64,000 bases of DNA from Arthrobacter pascens (lineage in GTDB: Bacteria; Actinomycetota; Actinomycetes; Actinomycetales; Micrococcaceae), in contig NZ_JAUSXF010000001.1 in the NCBI RefSeq assembly GCF_030816475.1, forward strand, positions 1,116,001 through 1,180,000. Direction: 5' to 3'. Of this stretch, positions 35,962-44,847 are shown piece by piece. A program made the position numbers and the translations under genes. The first letter of the stretch is position 1, and each line of letters begins with the position of its first letter. A model generated the notes under the pieces. That model was not told the DNA's origin. It was given only the letters and a program-made list of their open reading frames with translations, and ran no database searches.

Positions 35962-36264
35962 TTATCCGACGGGATGCCCGTGCGAGCAGTGATCCTGCCC
36001 CGGCTGGATCTCGTGCCCCTGAATGCAAGTCCTCTCCGGCGCAAGCGGCCGGTCGTGGTAGCTAAGGAAGATGCTGCTGTAGCCACGCTCTATGCCCTCG
36101 TCCTCTCGCCTCAGCCACTCCGCCAGATGCAGCCTGTGATGCTCCCCGGGCTTCTCCGGCTTTTTCGATTCATGCGTCCGATGCCTGAAACGTTTGTTCA
36201 CCACGGCACTCGCGACCTTCAATAACGTCTCTGTTCGAATACAGAGAGGAAACGGTGCAACCAT
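35962..36264 (-). CDS. Hypothetical protein with C-terminal zinc-knuckle-like motif
   Basis: The open frame of 100 residues is basic and rich in His. It ends CIQGHEIQPGQDHCSHGHPVG, a CxxGH...CxxGH pattern seen in small zinc-binding tails. There is no clear ribosome-binding site, and it lies in a decayed part of the element, so it could be a chance frame or a fragment. Confidence 0.3.
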   Translation of the reverse strand: MVAPFPLCIRTETLLKVASAVVNKRFRHRTHESKKPEKPGEHHRLHLAEWLRREDEGIERGYSSIFLSYHDRPLAPERTCIQGHEIQPGQDHCSHGHPVG

Positions 36265-36559
36265 GATAAGAGCCCTACAACGCTACGGCAATCGGCCGCG
36301 CATTGACCCATAAGGACGCCCTCAAAGCTTCACGATTCACCAAACGTCATCGTGATTGACGCCCGAAACGTCGCCAACCTTTCGCTTCCAAAGCGGATGC
36401 CCACTCATGGCTCGGTCTGAGTCAGGAGGCCTCCTCCCTCACGCAACCCGTGCAGACGACTTCGGACACTCACTGCAGAAAATTCGGAAATTGATTGATC
36501 GACTTGTGCACCCGTTCCGCGAAAAGTGAGTCGGAGGAGGCTGCCCAACCAGTGAGACA

Positions 36560-36604
36560 TCTCGTATCCCAAAGGTTACGAGACGTAGGCTAGCGCCAGA
36601 TCTC
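36560..36604. other. Recombinase-site-like inverted repeat A
   Basis: TCTCGTA at 36560-36566 mirrors TACGAGA at 36577-36583, and gccagatctc follows at 36595-36604. The same decamer and a similar but stronger dyad lie at 37674-37743 beyond the lipoprotein gene. The rest of the gap 36265-36846 shows no gene. Confidence 0.45.
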
Positions 36605-36846
36605 TCGGGTTAGTTAGACCCGGGCGGTGAAAAGCTGCCTCAAATCTGGCGTTTCCTCAACACTGCTTCAGGGCGCTCCTGTCATTTCGGCGGATTGCAT
36701 GAGTCGAAACTGATCTCCATACAACTCTTCATTGTCACGGGTTCTGTGCCGGAGGAGACTTGAGGCGACGGCATCCCGTCTCGGGCCGCCCGCGGGGCCA
36801 CCCGGCTGCGGGGCCTCACAGTACCCTGTAGCGGCCTGGTGGATCG

Positions 36847-37596
36847 ATGAGCTCCATGACACCCCTCGAAAAGGCCGCTCAGCGGTCGCGCCATCTCTTG
36901 CCCTTGGTGGCTATCGCACTGATTGGATGTCTCGGCGGGTGCGAGTATAAGCCCGACGACTTCTCCTTCCCGTCCGCCCGCTTTCCGACTACGGAGGCTG
37001 ACACGATCGCACCGTTCCCGGAGAGCGGCGACATCGACGCCGGCACCTACCTCGTGACCGGCTACCCGGTGCCCTTCGAGATCACCGTCCCAGACGGCTG
37101 GGTGGCGTACGACGGTTCGGGCCTGGGCAAGGACGACCCGGATCTCCCGGATGAAGGGGATATCGCCGTGACTTTTTGGCCCGCCACCCATGTCCCGACG
37201 GACGCATGCGCCTGGAGCGGCGCGCTCGTCCAGGTCGATCCGACGGCTGAGGCGTTCGTCGATGCGATGACGGCGCAGGCGTCAACGGTAAGCACCCCTC
37301 CCGTCAAGGTCATGGTGGGCGACTACTCCGGCTTCGAGTTCGACCACGCCGTCGAGAGCAACGTCGACATCACCGACTGCGACGGCGGCAAGTTATGCAT
37401 CAACTCGGATTCGGCGCAGGACTGCGACGGACGCGAGTACCGAAATGTGGGCGAGCGCGAAACCTACCGAGCGGTCGACCTGAACGGCGAACGCGCCGTG
37501 ATCGTGCTGGGCCAATCCCACGAATCGATCAATCCGGAGCTGACGAGAGAGGCACGCGCCATCTTCGACTCGATCGTGTTCAGGTCCGACAAGTGA
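36847..37596 (+). CDS. Hypothetical lipoprotein
   Basis: The 249-residue protein has an N-terminal signal and lipobox LIGCLGGC. The mature domain opens with an acidic linker and then a beta-rich region (GTYLVTGYPVPFEITVPDGW, then WPATHVPTDACAWSGALVQVDPT) with several cysteines that could pair outside the cell. The pattern of a GW-type beta domain with ADAMTAQ resembles uncharacterised secreted proteins of actinobacteria. It stands alone between two recombinase-like repeats. Confidence 0.7.
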   Translation: MSSMTPLEKAAQRSRHLLPLVAIALIGCLGGCEYKPDDFSFPSARFPTTEADTIAPFPESGDIDAGTYLVTGYPVPFEITVPDGWVAYDGSGLGKDDPDLPDEGDIAVTFWPATHVPTDACAWSGALVQVDPTAEAFVDAMTAQASTVSTPPVKVMVGDYSGFEFDHAVESNVDITDCDGGKLCINSDSAQDCDGREYRNVGERETYRAVDLNGERAVIVLGQSHESINPELTREARAIFDSIVFRSDK

Positions 37597-37673
37597 CCAG
37601 CTGATGCGATAGGCGATCCCGCCCGCGGGCGCCGACTCCTTCTCTGCACCCACCTGGGTGTCCCATAGCCTCA

Positions 37674-37743
37674 GTGTCTCGAAACGCTAGGGTTTCGAGG
37701 CGCAGAGGATTCGAGACACCGAACCGGGCCAAGGCCAGATCTC
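37674..37743. other. Recombinase-site-like inverted repeat B
   Basis: The nested dyads are GTGTCTCGAA (37674-37683) with TTCGAGACAC (37710-37719), and CTCGAAAC (37678-37685) with GTTTCGAG (37692-37699). gccagatctc at 37734-37743 repeats the decamer of site A. The layout resembles resolvase/invertase subsites. Otherwise 37597-37926 shows nothing. Confidence 0.5.
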
Positions 37744-37926
37744 GCTCACTATCGCAGACCTAAAGCGTCAGGACCAGCATCCGAGGGAAAACGATTGCCT
37801 CTGGTGCCAGATGAGGACGTAGATTCTTCCGGATCCAACTGCGCCACACCAGCCCCCACCTTGTTGCCTGGCGTTACTATGGCACTCCAAGGGGTTTATG
37901 CAGTCTCTTGTTGTGGAGGCTTCTTA

Positions 37927-38763
37927 TCAGTTTCCCTCTGCCGCTTGGGAGTAGGCGAGCTGGAGAGTGGCCCCCTTGCAGCCGTCCTGGTTCAGTGTTG
38001 TGTCGAGCATAGCGATTTTGGGCCAGAGCGCTGGTGGGATTTCCAATGATTGGAGCGAGTTGTGTCCCGCTGGGATGGTCAGGGGATGGGGACCTGTGTA
38101 GTTGCTGATCGCGTAATCCGCGCGTGTGCAGGGCAGTTCCGCCGCTACCGCTGCCTCTGTCCTGCTGATGTCTGTGATGCTGACCGACAGTCCGTTTAGC
38201 GACAGGGTCTCATTGTTGGGGTTGTAGATGGAGAGGTTCAGCGGGACGGAGGAGCCGGGGGAGAGCGGCGCGCCCAGGTCCCCGGAAAAGGTCAAGGTCC
38301 GTCCGGAAGACTGGACATCGAGCTGAACCGCGACGCCGGCCGCTTGGTTGGTGCCCGCGGCCGTGGCAATCGTGAGTTCGGCTTTACCCTCCGGCGGGGA
38401 GTCCGCGGTGACCACCGTCAGCAGAACCGTTGCCGTTTTTCCCGGAGCAACCACCACTGAGGCCGGTGCAAAGGCTGCCGTTGTGTTGGCCGGAAGGCCC
38501 GAAACGGTTGGCGTTACAGTGTCACTGAAACCCTTGTTGGAGGTCAGGGACACCGGATAGCTGACCGAGTTGTTTTGGCCGGTCGTCCTTCTGGAGTGAT
38601 TCACCTGGATGGTAACGTCCGTTGTTTTGTTGCTCAGGGTGCCTGCGAAGGTGGCGCCGGCTGAAACGGCCAGGACCAGGAGACCTGCGAGTATGGCGCC
38701 GGTCCGGTTTGAGGGCGTCCATGCTTTGTAAATCCCCGGTTTACGAAGCTGAAAGTAATCCAC
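37927..38763 (-). CDS. Hypothetical secreted or membrane-anchored beta-sandwich protein
   Basis: The 278-residue protein has one membrane segment or signal at about 22-42 (TGAILAGLLVLAVSAGATFAG). Ig-like/NEW-type repeats follow (SYPVSLTSNKGFSDTVTPTV, LPANTTAAFAPASVVVAPGKTATVLLTV), the pattern of extracellular beta-sandwich domains. The C-terminal part contains conserved Cys residues (ELPCTRADYAISNYTGPHPL, NQDGCKGATLQL). It is probably displayed on the cell surface; the ligand is unknown. Confidence 0.7.
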   Translation of the reverse strand: MDYFQLRKPGIYKAWTPSNRTGAILAGLLVLAVSAGATFAGTLSNKTTDVTIQVNHSRRTTGQNNSVSYPVSLTSNKGFSDTVTPTVSGLPANTTAAFAPASVVVAPGKTATVLLTVVTADSPPEGKAELTIATAAGTNQAAGVAVQLDVQSSGRTLTFSGDLGAPLSPGSSVPLNLSIYNPNNETLSLNGLSVSITDISRTEAAVAAELPCTRADYAISNYTGPHPLTIPAGHNSLQSLEIPPALWPKIAMLDTTLNQDGCKGATLQLAYSQAAEGN

Positions 38764-38832
38764 TTCAGCAGGCTCGTCTGGAGCATACTAGGGCGAAAAA
38801 AGATGAAACCATATCGGGATGCATTAAGGGCT

Positions 38833-39039
38833 CTACCGGCCTGATATGGACTCGGGGTCGATGTGTTCGAGAAGTCGTCCGGGCAATATGCCGGTGTCCC
38901 CGGTCCGGTCGAACTGGACGCAGTACACAGGCCGCGCCGTGTCCCCTGGAATGTTGGTGACTGTGCCGGTATCGCCTGCGATCGCCGCGACGTAGTCGGC
39001 CAGAGCCATTACTCGGTCCCCGGTGGTGTAAGCATTCAT
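38833..39039 (-). CDS. Small hypothetical protein, SH3-like
   Basis: The 68-residue protein from ATG 39039 (GAAGGT upstream) has alternating beta-strand character with VYCVQFDRTGDTGILPGRLLEHI. The TGDRVMALADYVAAIAGDTG start and the GTVTNIPGD turn recall small SH3/KOW-like barrels. Its function is unknown. It is probably co-transcribed with the gene at 39104. Confidence 0.55.
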   Translation of the reverse strand: MNAYTTGDRVMALADYVAAIAGDTGTVTNIPGDTARPVYCVQFDRTGDTGILPGRLLEHIDPESISGR

Positions 39040-39103
39040 GTTTTTGACCTTCTCGGAAGCAGGGACGACTGACCGGAACGGACCAGATCGTCGGGGGTCT
39101 CGG

Positions 39104-39508
39104 CTATGTCCTTTCCTGTCTGAGGTCGACTCCTGTTCTGGCGCGTATGAAGGAGGTCCAGTCGGTATGCCTGATCCAGTTTTTGGTATCCATGAAATGC
39201 AGCGTCCAGGCCAGTACCCGGGGAAGAGTCGCTATGTCCTCGACGACGATGCTGTAGCTCATGCTGGCGGTGTCAGGATCACAGGCGCTGTGGTGGACCC
39301 GCCATTGAACTTTTTGCGGCTGCCCTGTTGTCTCCGGTGTGAGCCCGAGTCCGCCCATTGCAGGTGTGCCGGGATGGATCTCCCGCTCCTGCCGGGCCCG
39401 CTCAGCCAGATTAACGGCCGGCATGTCAACGGAAAGATAACCTTCCGAGCCGGCAATATCCTCGCCGCACTTGTCGCACTGCCATTGCACGATCTGACCA
39501 TTTGTCAT
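39104..39508 (-). CDS. Conserved hypothetical protein with N-terminal CxxC motif
   Basis: The protein has 134 residues from ATG 39508, with GGGGG upstream; the longer frame to 39538 lacks this. It begins MTNGQIVQWQCDKCGEDI, a zinc-binding-like pair, and continues with a mixed region ending LHFMDTKNWIRHTDWTSFIR. No family recognised. It neighbours the SH3-like gene (39039) on the same strand. Confidence 0.55.
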   Translation of the reverse strand: MTNGQIVQWQCDKCGEDIAGSEGYLSVDMPAVNLAERARQEREIHPGTPAMGGLGLTPETTGQPQKVQWRVHHSACDPDTASMSYSIVVEDIATLPRVLAWTLHFMDTKNWIRHTDWTSFIRARTGVDLRQERT

Positions 39509-39608
39509 AGCAATTCCCCCTGAACAGCTGTGCATCACAGACTACCTTCAGAGACGAACAACGTCGACGGCCACGCCTGTGCCGCCAGTCTGATGGTGGC
39601 CATTGGGG

Positions 39609-41135
39609 TTATGGCTCGATGTCGATCAAATCGGTGGAGCGCTCCGCGGGTACCTGGTCGGTTCCGGCGCGGTAGCGGTAGGTGATGTTTTCGTCCTGGA
39701 CGATGAAAGTTTCCACGCCGCTACGGTTCCAGTGCAGGACGAGCAGCCCGTAGCGCTCGGCCAGCTTGGCCAGCGTCGGGAATGTAGTGACGTCAATGAG
39801 GGGCCGGCCCTGGGCTGCGGGCATCGGGTGGACCCGTACGAGCAGTGCCGCGTAGCGGCGGCGGATGGCCGCTGCCTCGTCGGCAGGCACGTTGCGGCGG
39901 GCGAACATCACGATGATGACGCCGATGGCCAAGGCGGCCAGAAGCAGCACGGCCGATATGACGCGGGCTGTGACGGCACCGATGCCCACTCCGTTCCACG
40001 CGATCATCCGGGCAACCATGGTTGCCTGCTGCGTGGTCGTCGTGTTCGTAACGGTCAGGGTATCCGGCGCGCCGGTGAGGGCGAGTTGGAGTGGGGTGAG
40101 GTTGAGCTTGAGCGCGGGATCGAATTCGGTTCCGGTTGCTGATGTGACCTGTGGTGCCAAGGCGATGGTGAGCGGTCCGGCCGGAAGGCCGGTGACGGCC
40201 GATGCGGCCTGTGCCTTGGCTTCCAGCGTGGTCAGGTCCAGCCGCACGGTTCCCTCATAGTCGTCGGCCGTGAAGGTGACGGGTCCGGCAAGCGGGACGG
40301 TTGAGTGCCAGCCTCCGGGTGTGGACAGGTCCGCCCCCACCGTCACCGTCCCGGGCTCGCCGTGATAGGTGAAGTGAACATCGACGATGTTGGTGAGTTT
40401 GCGAAAGACCGGGTCCGGGGAATGTGCGGTGGTTCCGTCGTACGCCGGGGTTTGTCCAACAGCCGCGCTGTAGGAGAAGTCCATCCGGGTGCCGCTCTTG
40501 ACCGGGGAGGTCGAGGGTACCTCGGTCGGCCCGGACCAGGCCAGTACACCGAGGGCCAGCCCCATCAATGCCAGGACGGCGCCGAGGGCGGCGGAAACCC
40601 GCAGTGAGGACGGAAGGACCTCCAGGACCTGGTGCCGGGAGGGGGATGTGCTGATGTGGCGGGACACTGCTGCTCTCCTTCGTTTGCGCCGGCGGCGCGT
40701 GTTTGCGGCGGCGCTGCCGCCAGCCAGCAGGGCGAACGCGACCATGGCGAGCCCGGCGGGGCTGCCCAGCCGTTGGAGCCAGGTGCCTCCCTCAGGGATC
40801 CTGGTGGCGAGCCGGCCTAGGAAGTCGTTGGTGGTGGGGTGGTCGACATCGGTGAAATTGTTGTTGTCGCCCTTGAAGCTGTAGCGGTCACCGTCAACGG
40901 CAATGATTCGGTGCATGACCACGGTGTTCATCTGCTCGCTGCGGTAGGCGACCACGTCACCGACGCGGTACTCCTCGTCCCGGTGCACTATGGCCAGATC
41001 ACCTGCGTGGAAGCCTGGCTCCATGCTGATGCCATGGGTAATGACATACGAGGCACCGCCGCCCACGGAGGCAGGCAGCAGCCACGCGACGGCCGCGAGG
41101 ACAACAACGGCCAGCAGAATCGGTACTACCCGCAT
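39609..41135 (-). CDS. SipW-type signal peptidase I fused to DUF5305-like domain
   Basis: The 508-residue protein starts with a membrane segment, then the S26 catalytic region: S37 in THGISMEPG and H75 in VVMHRIIAVDGD. A His base instead of Lys marks the SipW/ER-type (S26B) peptidases. A second membrane segment (about 125-145) leads to a roughly 280-residue extracytoplasmic beta-rich part resembling DUF5305. A C-terminal membrane segment and short tail follow. Its likely role is removing signal peptides from the secreted protein encoded just upstream (41202-41579). The fusion is longer than plain SipW. Confidence 0.82.
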   Translation of the reverse strand: MRVVPILLAVVVLAAVAWLLPASVGGGASYVITHGISMEPGFHAGDLAIVHRDEEYRVGDVVAYRSEQMNTVVMHRIIAVDGDRYSFKGDNNNFTDVDHPTTNDFLGRLATRIPEGGTWLQRLGSPAGLAMVAFALLAGGSAAANTRRRRKRRRAAVSRHISTSPSRHQVLEVLPSSLRVSAALGAVLALMGLALGVLAWSGPTEVPSTSPVKSGTRMDFSYSAAVGQTPAYDGTTAHSPDPVFRKLTNIVDVHFTYHGEPGTVTVGADLSTPGGWHSTVPLAGPVTFTADDYEGTVRLDLTTLEAKAQAASAVTGLPAGPLTIALAPQVTSATGTEFDPALKLNLTPLQLALTGAPDTLTVTNTTTTQQATMVARMIAWNGVGIGAVTARVISAVLLLAALAIGVIIVMFARRNVPADEAAAIRRRYAALLVRVHPMPAAQGRPLIDVTTFPTLAKLAERYGLLVLHWNRSGVETFIVQDENITYRYRAGTDQVPAERSTDLIDIEP

Positions 41136-41201
41136 GGTCCCCCCACCGTATGGTGCGGGGCCGGCACCCCAACAGGTGCCGGCCCTACTCGTCAGTTAGT
41201 A

Positions 41202-41579
41202 CTAGCTGGCGACGATGCTGAGCGTGCGGACATCGGTGACACCCGTGAAGGTGCAGGACAGGTCCGTGCCCCCGCCGACGTTCGGTGTCGGGTCGCAGGT
41301 GGCGGTCTGGGAAGTTGTGCCGTTGCCAATAGTCGCCTTCACTGTTGCCGGGGTGGCTGCAAGGTCCTGGGTCACGTGGAAGGCGACACCCGTGGTCGTA
41401 TCGCCAGTGCCAACCGTGTACTCCACGGAGGACACGTTGACGCCGGAGATTCCCTGGCTCACGGCGCCGACGATCTTGTTGTTTTGGTCGATGCCGCTCG
41501 CGGCGGTGAAGGCTGATCCGGCGATACCGATGAGACCGGCGACCGAGAGGGCAGTGATGAGCTTTGCAGACTTGCGCAT
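41202..41579 (-). CDS. Small secreted protein with SipW-type signal peptide
   Basis: The protein has 125 residues from ATG 41579. The signal reads MRKSAKLITALSVAGLIGIA and continues GSAFTAASG, as in camelysin/TasA-like substrates cut by SipW. The mature part is beta-rich (GVNVSSVEYTVGTGDTTTGV, TFTGVTDVRTLSIVAS) with two Cys residues that may pair. It precedes the signal peptidase gene by 66 bases on the same strand, so peptidase and substrate are likely co-expressed. It could be a fibre or coat subunit, which is inferred from the context. Confidence 0.75.
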   Translation of the reverse strand: MRKSAKLITALSVAGLIGIAGSAFTAASGIDQNNKIVGAVSQGISGVNVSSVEYTVGTGDTTTGVAFHVTQDLAATPATVKATIGNGTTSQTATCDPTPNVGGGTDLSCTFTGVTDVRTLSIVAS

Positions 41580-41983
41580 GAGTTTTTCTCTTTCGGTTAA
41601 AGGAGCCCGGCAGCCCCTGAGCGGGCCCCGCGGCGGTTGCAACCCCAGCTACAACTGGATGCCGCCATCCACGCCGATACAGGACCATATTCGTGCCCTG
41701 TTCTTCGTCGACATCTCGAATCTAACAGCCAAAATCAAGGTTTAATCAAGTCTATGGATTAACCTCACGGAACGCTCACGAAGCTAGGGGAAAATGAGCT
41801 CAATACTGCGGTTACCCTTGCGGAAGCGCCACTTAGCTGAAAGTTGGCATCCCGCTCTTTGGATGGCTTCGCTGGTCAAGTCAGGACATTGCAACGGGCC
41901 GGCCCGATCAAGGAAGGCATAAGGTTTCCGCAAGATCAGGCGATGTCCGGCCCGGCCGTGAAAAGTGCACGTAGCCTTAATCG

Positions 41984-42445
41984 ATGGCCAATTCAGCAGC
42001 ACACTCCGGTGACCCCGGCACGCACACCTCGGATGCAGCGGCACGTTCGGCGGCCCCCGGGGGTGGCGCCCTGCCTCGTGGTGGTCAGGAGTTGCCGTTG
42101 GTGGATGCTGTGGTGCTTCAGGACCTGGAAGATGAGCTTGGGCGGCGTCAGATGGCATGGGATTTTGCCAAAGACTATGCCGCGATGTGGGGGTTACGGC
42201 AGCGGTGCCTCCTGGATTCAATCCAGCGTGAGGATCGCGTGGCAGCCCTTGATGCGGTGATCAGCCTGAAGGTGTCCTCGGCCATGGTCGGGGGGCTGCG
42301 GCTGGAGCGGCTTGCTGAGACGCTGGAGAGCACCATCCGCAAAGGCGACCTGCGTGATGGTGCGGCGCTGCTGGCCCTGATTTCGCTCCACGGGCAGGCG
42401 ACCGTGAAGGAACTTCAGCTGCGCTACCTTCAGCCGGCCAGATAG
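41984..42445 (+). CDS. Hpt-like protein lacking the phosphorylatable histidine
   Basis: The 153-residue protein has an N-terminal Ala/Gly/His-rich stretch of about 40 residues, then a helical bundle (about 40-150). The segment AVISLKVSSAMVGGLRLERL (91-110) matches the Hpt core (A-H-x-L-K-x-x-S...G), but the His position is Ile93. It therefore cannot carry phosphate in the usual way and may act as a docking or antagonist protein. It is convergent with the OmpR-type regulator at 42493-43260, a plausible partner. Confidence 0.65.
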   Translation: MANSAAHSGDPGTHTSDAAARSAAPGGGALPRGGQELPLVDAVVLQDLEDELGRRQMAWDFAKDYAAMWGLRQRCLLDSIQREDRVAALDAVISLKVSSAMVGGLRLERLAETLESTIRKGDLRDGAALLALISLHGQATVKELQLRYLQPAR

Positions 42446-42492
42446 CCGGGGCGGCACCCTCCCAGGCTCCCACGTCAGGCCGGACTGCTCCT

Positions 42493-43260
42493 TCATTGGG
42501 GCTTGGCTAACCGGTAGCCCACTCCTCGGACCGTAAGCAGCCAGCGTGGCGAGTCCGGATCATCGCCGAGCTTACGGCGAATATTTGCGATATGCACCTC
42601 CATAGCGCGTACATCTGAGTCACCAATCAACGCGTCCTGGTCGTAGTATCTGCCGCGGACGGCGCGGACGAGCTCGGCTTTCGTCAGGACAGCTCCTGCC
42701 CCCCGAAGCAGTTCCTGCATCAGGTCGAACTCGCTTCGCGTCAGTTCCAGGGCCTTTCCGCGGACAGAGGCTGTGCGGGTTCTGCAGTCCAGCGCCAGGC
42801 CATTGTGCCGCAGAACCGACTCGGTGCCCTCCTCCTGCGGCGGGAGGGGCTCCGATTGTGGTGCTGAAGGGGCCCCCGCGGGTGTCTGGGGCCGTTCCCG
42901 GCGCATCATCGCGGCGATTCTGGCCCGCATTTCCCGGGGACGGAATGGTTTGGTGATGTAGTCATCGGCTCCGCCGTGAAGGGCCGTCAACAGATCGGTC
43001 TCCTCCGTTCTGCCGGTGAGCATCACGACGTAGGCGTTGCTGTACCCGCGGATACGTCTTAGAACCTCGAACCCGTCAATGTCGGGCAGGCCAACATCCA
43101 AGGTCACCACAGTGGGTCTGACGTCCCGCACCAGATCGACGCCGTTGCGCCCGTCGGACGCGGTATGAACTTCAAACCCCGACTGAAGGAGGATTCCTTC
43201 CAGCAGGTTGCGCATGTCCGCGTCGTCTTCGATTACAACAGCCACGCCTAAGTCGTTCAT
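42493..43260 (-). CDS. OmpR-family response regulator
   Basis: The 255-residue protein has a receiver domain (about 1-120) with acidic pocket EDD (11-13), phosphoacceptor D55 in VVTLDVGLPD, T82 and K104 in DYITKPF. The C-terminal winged helix (about 150-255) includes LTRSEFDLMQELLRGAGAVL and VHIANIRRKLGDDPDSPRWL, ending TVRGVGYRLAKPQ. No histidine kinase is adjacent, so it is an orphan here. The Hpt-like protein at 41984 lies tail to tail with it. Confidence 0.9.
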   Translation of the reverse strand: MNDLGVAVVIEDDADMRNLLEGILLQSGFEVHTASDGRNGVDLVRDVRPTVVTLDVGLPDIDGFEVLRRIRGYSNAYVVMLTGRTEETDLLTALHGGADDYITKPFRPREMRARIAAMMRRERPQTPAGAPSAPQSEPLPPQEEGTESVLRHNGLALDCRTRTASVRGKALELTRSEFDLMQELLRGAGAVLTKAELVRAVRGRYYDQDALIGDSDVRAMEVHIANIRRKLGDDPDSPRWLLTVRGVGYRLAKPQ

Positions 43261-43436
43261 GGCCCCCCCATGTTCGCCTGAAACAGAATCAACCCAGCGC
43301 TGAGACGATAGTCACAGCACGCCTTACTAACCTACAAGGAACAGCACAGGTTTCGAGGAAGCCATCCAATGAATCCGGGCCTTCGGACCCGCCGGCAACC
43401 AAGCTTCAGGCAGCACCCTCTTGGCACGTGCTCTGA

Positions 43437-44081
43437 TCAACTGGAGATCCTGGCCGCCCAGGCCCTGACATCCTTTTCGATGAACCGCACTCCCGGCAGA
43501 ACAGAGTGGAGCCGTTCGGTCAGTTTTGCTTCGACCGAGAAAAGCGGCCAGCCGGTCGTCACTGCCTGGGTTTCGCTGATGACCTTTTCCGTGCGTTCCA
43601 GCAGAACATTCAGCATTCTGTCTGCGTCCCGGGCATCCCGTGATTGGTCGCGGACACTGTGATTCGTGGCCTCCCCGGCCCTGGACAGCCTCTGCAGGTT
43701 CATCGTCTGACCGGACGTTATGCCCAGCCAGGTCATGGCGTCGGAGAAAGAGGTGAAGAACTTCGTGGGGCAGACCGGAGCATGCCTGGCCACGTAGAAA
43801 TCGACGATGACCCGATCCACGGGTGAAGCCCCTACCACTGCCACGCGGGTCAGCGGCCAGGCGCCGGCGAACACGGTCCGGGCCTTGTGCTCCAGCACTC
43901 CCATCCGGGAGATGTCCACAACCATGGGGCGGGGACGGCTCGAACAGAGGGCGCTGACCTTTGCCATCACGGCACGGGCGTCCTCTTCCGTCACGACCGC
44001 TCCACTGGCCCATCGCTGGTACAGGACGTTGCCGCAAAGTTCCACCGTGTATTTATTGCCAACCGGCGTTTGTTCCCTCAT
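43437..44081 (-). CDS. DUF7793 STAS-like protein with C-terminal extension
   Basis: The protein has 214 residues from ATG 44081, with GGGGGGACC 4-12 bases upstream. The N-terminal part (about 1-120) contains EEDARAVMAKVSALCSSRPR, then PMVVDISRMG, then RVAVVGASPVDRVIVDF and PTKFFTSFSDAMTWLG, the same layout as the remnant at 34952-35331. The C-terminal 90 residues (EATNHSVRDQSRDARDADRM and on) are specific to this copy. STAS-type modules take part in partner-switch signalling. Its neighbours are the response regulator and a TPR protein. Confidence 0.65.
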   Translation of the reverse strand: MREQTPVGNKYTVELCGNVLYQRWASGAVVTEEDARAVMAKVSALCSSRPRPMVVDISRMGVLEHKARTVFAGAWPLTRVAVVGASPVDRVIVDFYVARHAPVCPTKFFTSFSDAMTWLGITSGQTMNLQRLSRAGEATNHSVRDQSRDARDADRMLNVLLERTEKVISETQAVTTGWPLFSVEAKLTERLHSVLPGVRFIEKDVRAWAARISS

Positions 44082-44370
44082 AAAGGTCCCCCCCAAAAAC
44101 CGACTCTGACCGTGGCGGCTGGCCGCCACACTTCCTCCGCTGGGTGTAAAGCCCAAGAAATGATTCGACAATAACGCCCTCTTGCACCAAATGATGTGAA
44201 GCGCGCTGTTGCTCGATGCTTCTGCAAGCCTTAGTGCCCCGGCGGCATCCTCGCCTGGAGGCCCGGCAAGGGAAGTGCGTGAGAGCATTGGAGATCGGTC
44301 CCAGGAAAAGTCTGTTGGGCCCGCCGTTCCGCCGGCCGGGTCTTGAATCGCATTCGGGAGGTCGCGTTCG

Positions 44371-44847
44371 GTGGATGGTGAAGCGGAGATTTGGCGTACT
44401 GATCCTGTCACGCTGCGCGATGTGCTCCTGGATCGGGCAGCCGTGGAGAGCAGACTCGAAGGATGTCCGCCACTTGAGCGGGTCTGGATCCTTTCGCTGC
44501 TCGGCCGCGATGAGGAAGCCGTGGCCGAAGGACTCCGCCTTCTGGAGGACTCGCATGACAGGTTCCGGCCCCTGCTCGTCCTTGCCCAGGCCTATCAGCG
44601 ACGGTACAAGTGGCACGAAGCGGCCAAATTGCACGAGGAAGCTCTCCGCCTGGCAAACACCCGCGCGCGCGAAGCGCTGGTACGGCACCAGATCGGCCGG
44701 CGTCTCTTTGATGAGGCGCTGTACCGGGACGCCGCAGCCGAATTTGAGTGGGCCTACGACTTGTACAGAACCACCGGCCGGGACAGGCTCGCGAAGATCT
44801 CCAGGCAGGCCATGATGCGTGCCCGCCAGATCTCGGCACAGTCCTGA
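44371..44847 (+). CDS. TPR-repeat hypothetical protein
   Basis: The 158-residue protein has at least two TPR-like helix pairs (PLLVLAQAYQRRYKWHEAAK followed by LHEEALRLANTRAREALVRH, and RRLFDEALYRDAAAEFEWAY). These bind proteins. The frame starts at GTG 44371, divergent from the DUF7793 gene with a 289-base gap that holds the two promoters. A partner role in the local signalling cluster is inferred. Confidence 0.6.
   Translation: MDGEAEIWRTDPVTLRDVLLDRAAVESRLEGCPPLERVWILSLLGRDEEAVAEGLRLLEDSHDRFRPLLVLAQAYQRRYKWHEAAKLHEEALRLANTRAREALVRHQIGRRLFDEALYRDAAAEFEWAYDLYRTTGRDRLAKISRQAMMRARQISAQS

Noticed and set aside
42493..44081. Complete two-component system
   Set aside because: Only the response regulator is present; no histidine kinase domain was found in either direction.
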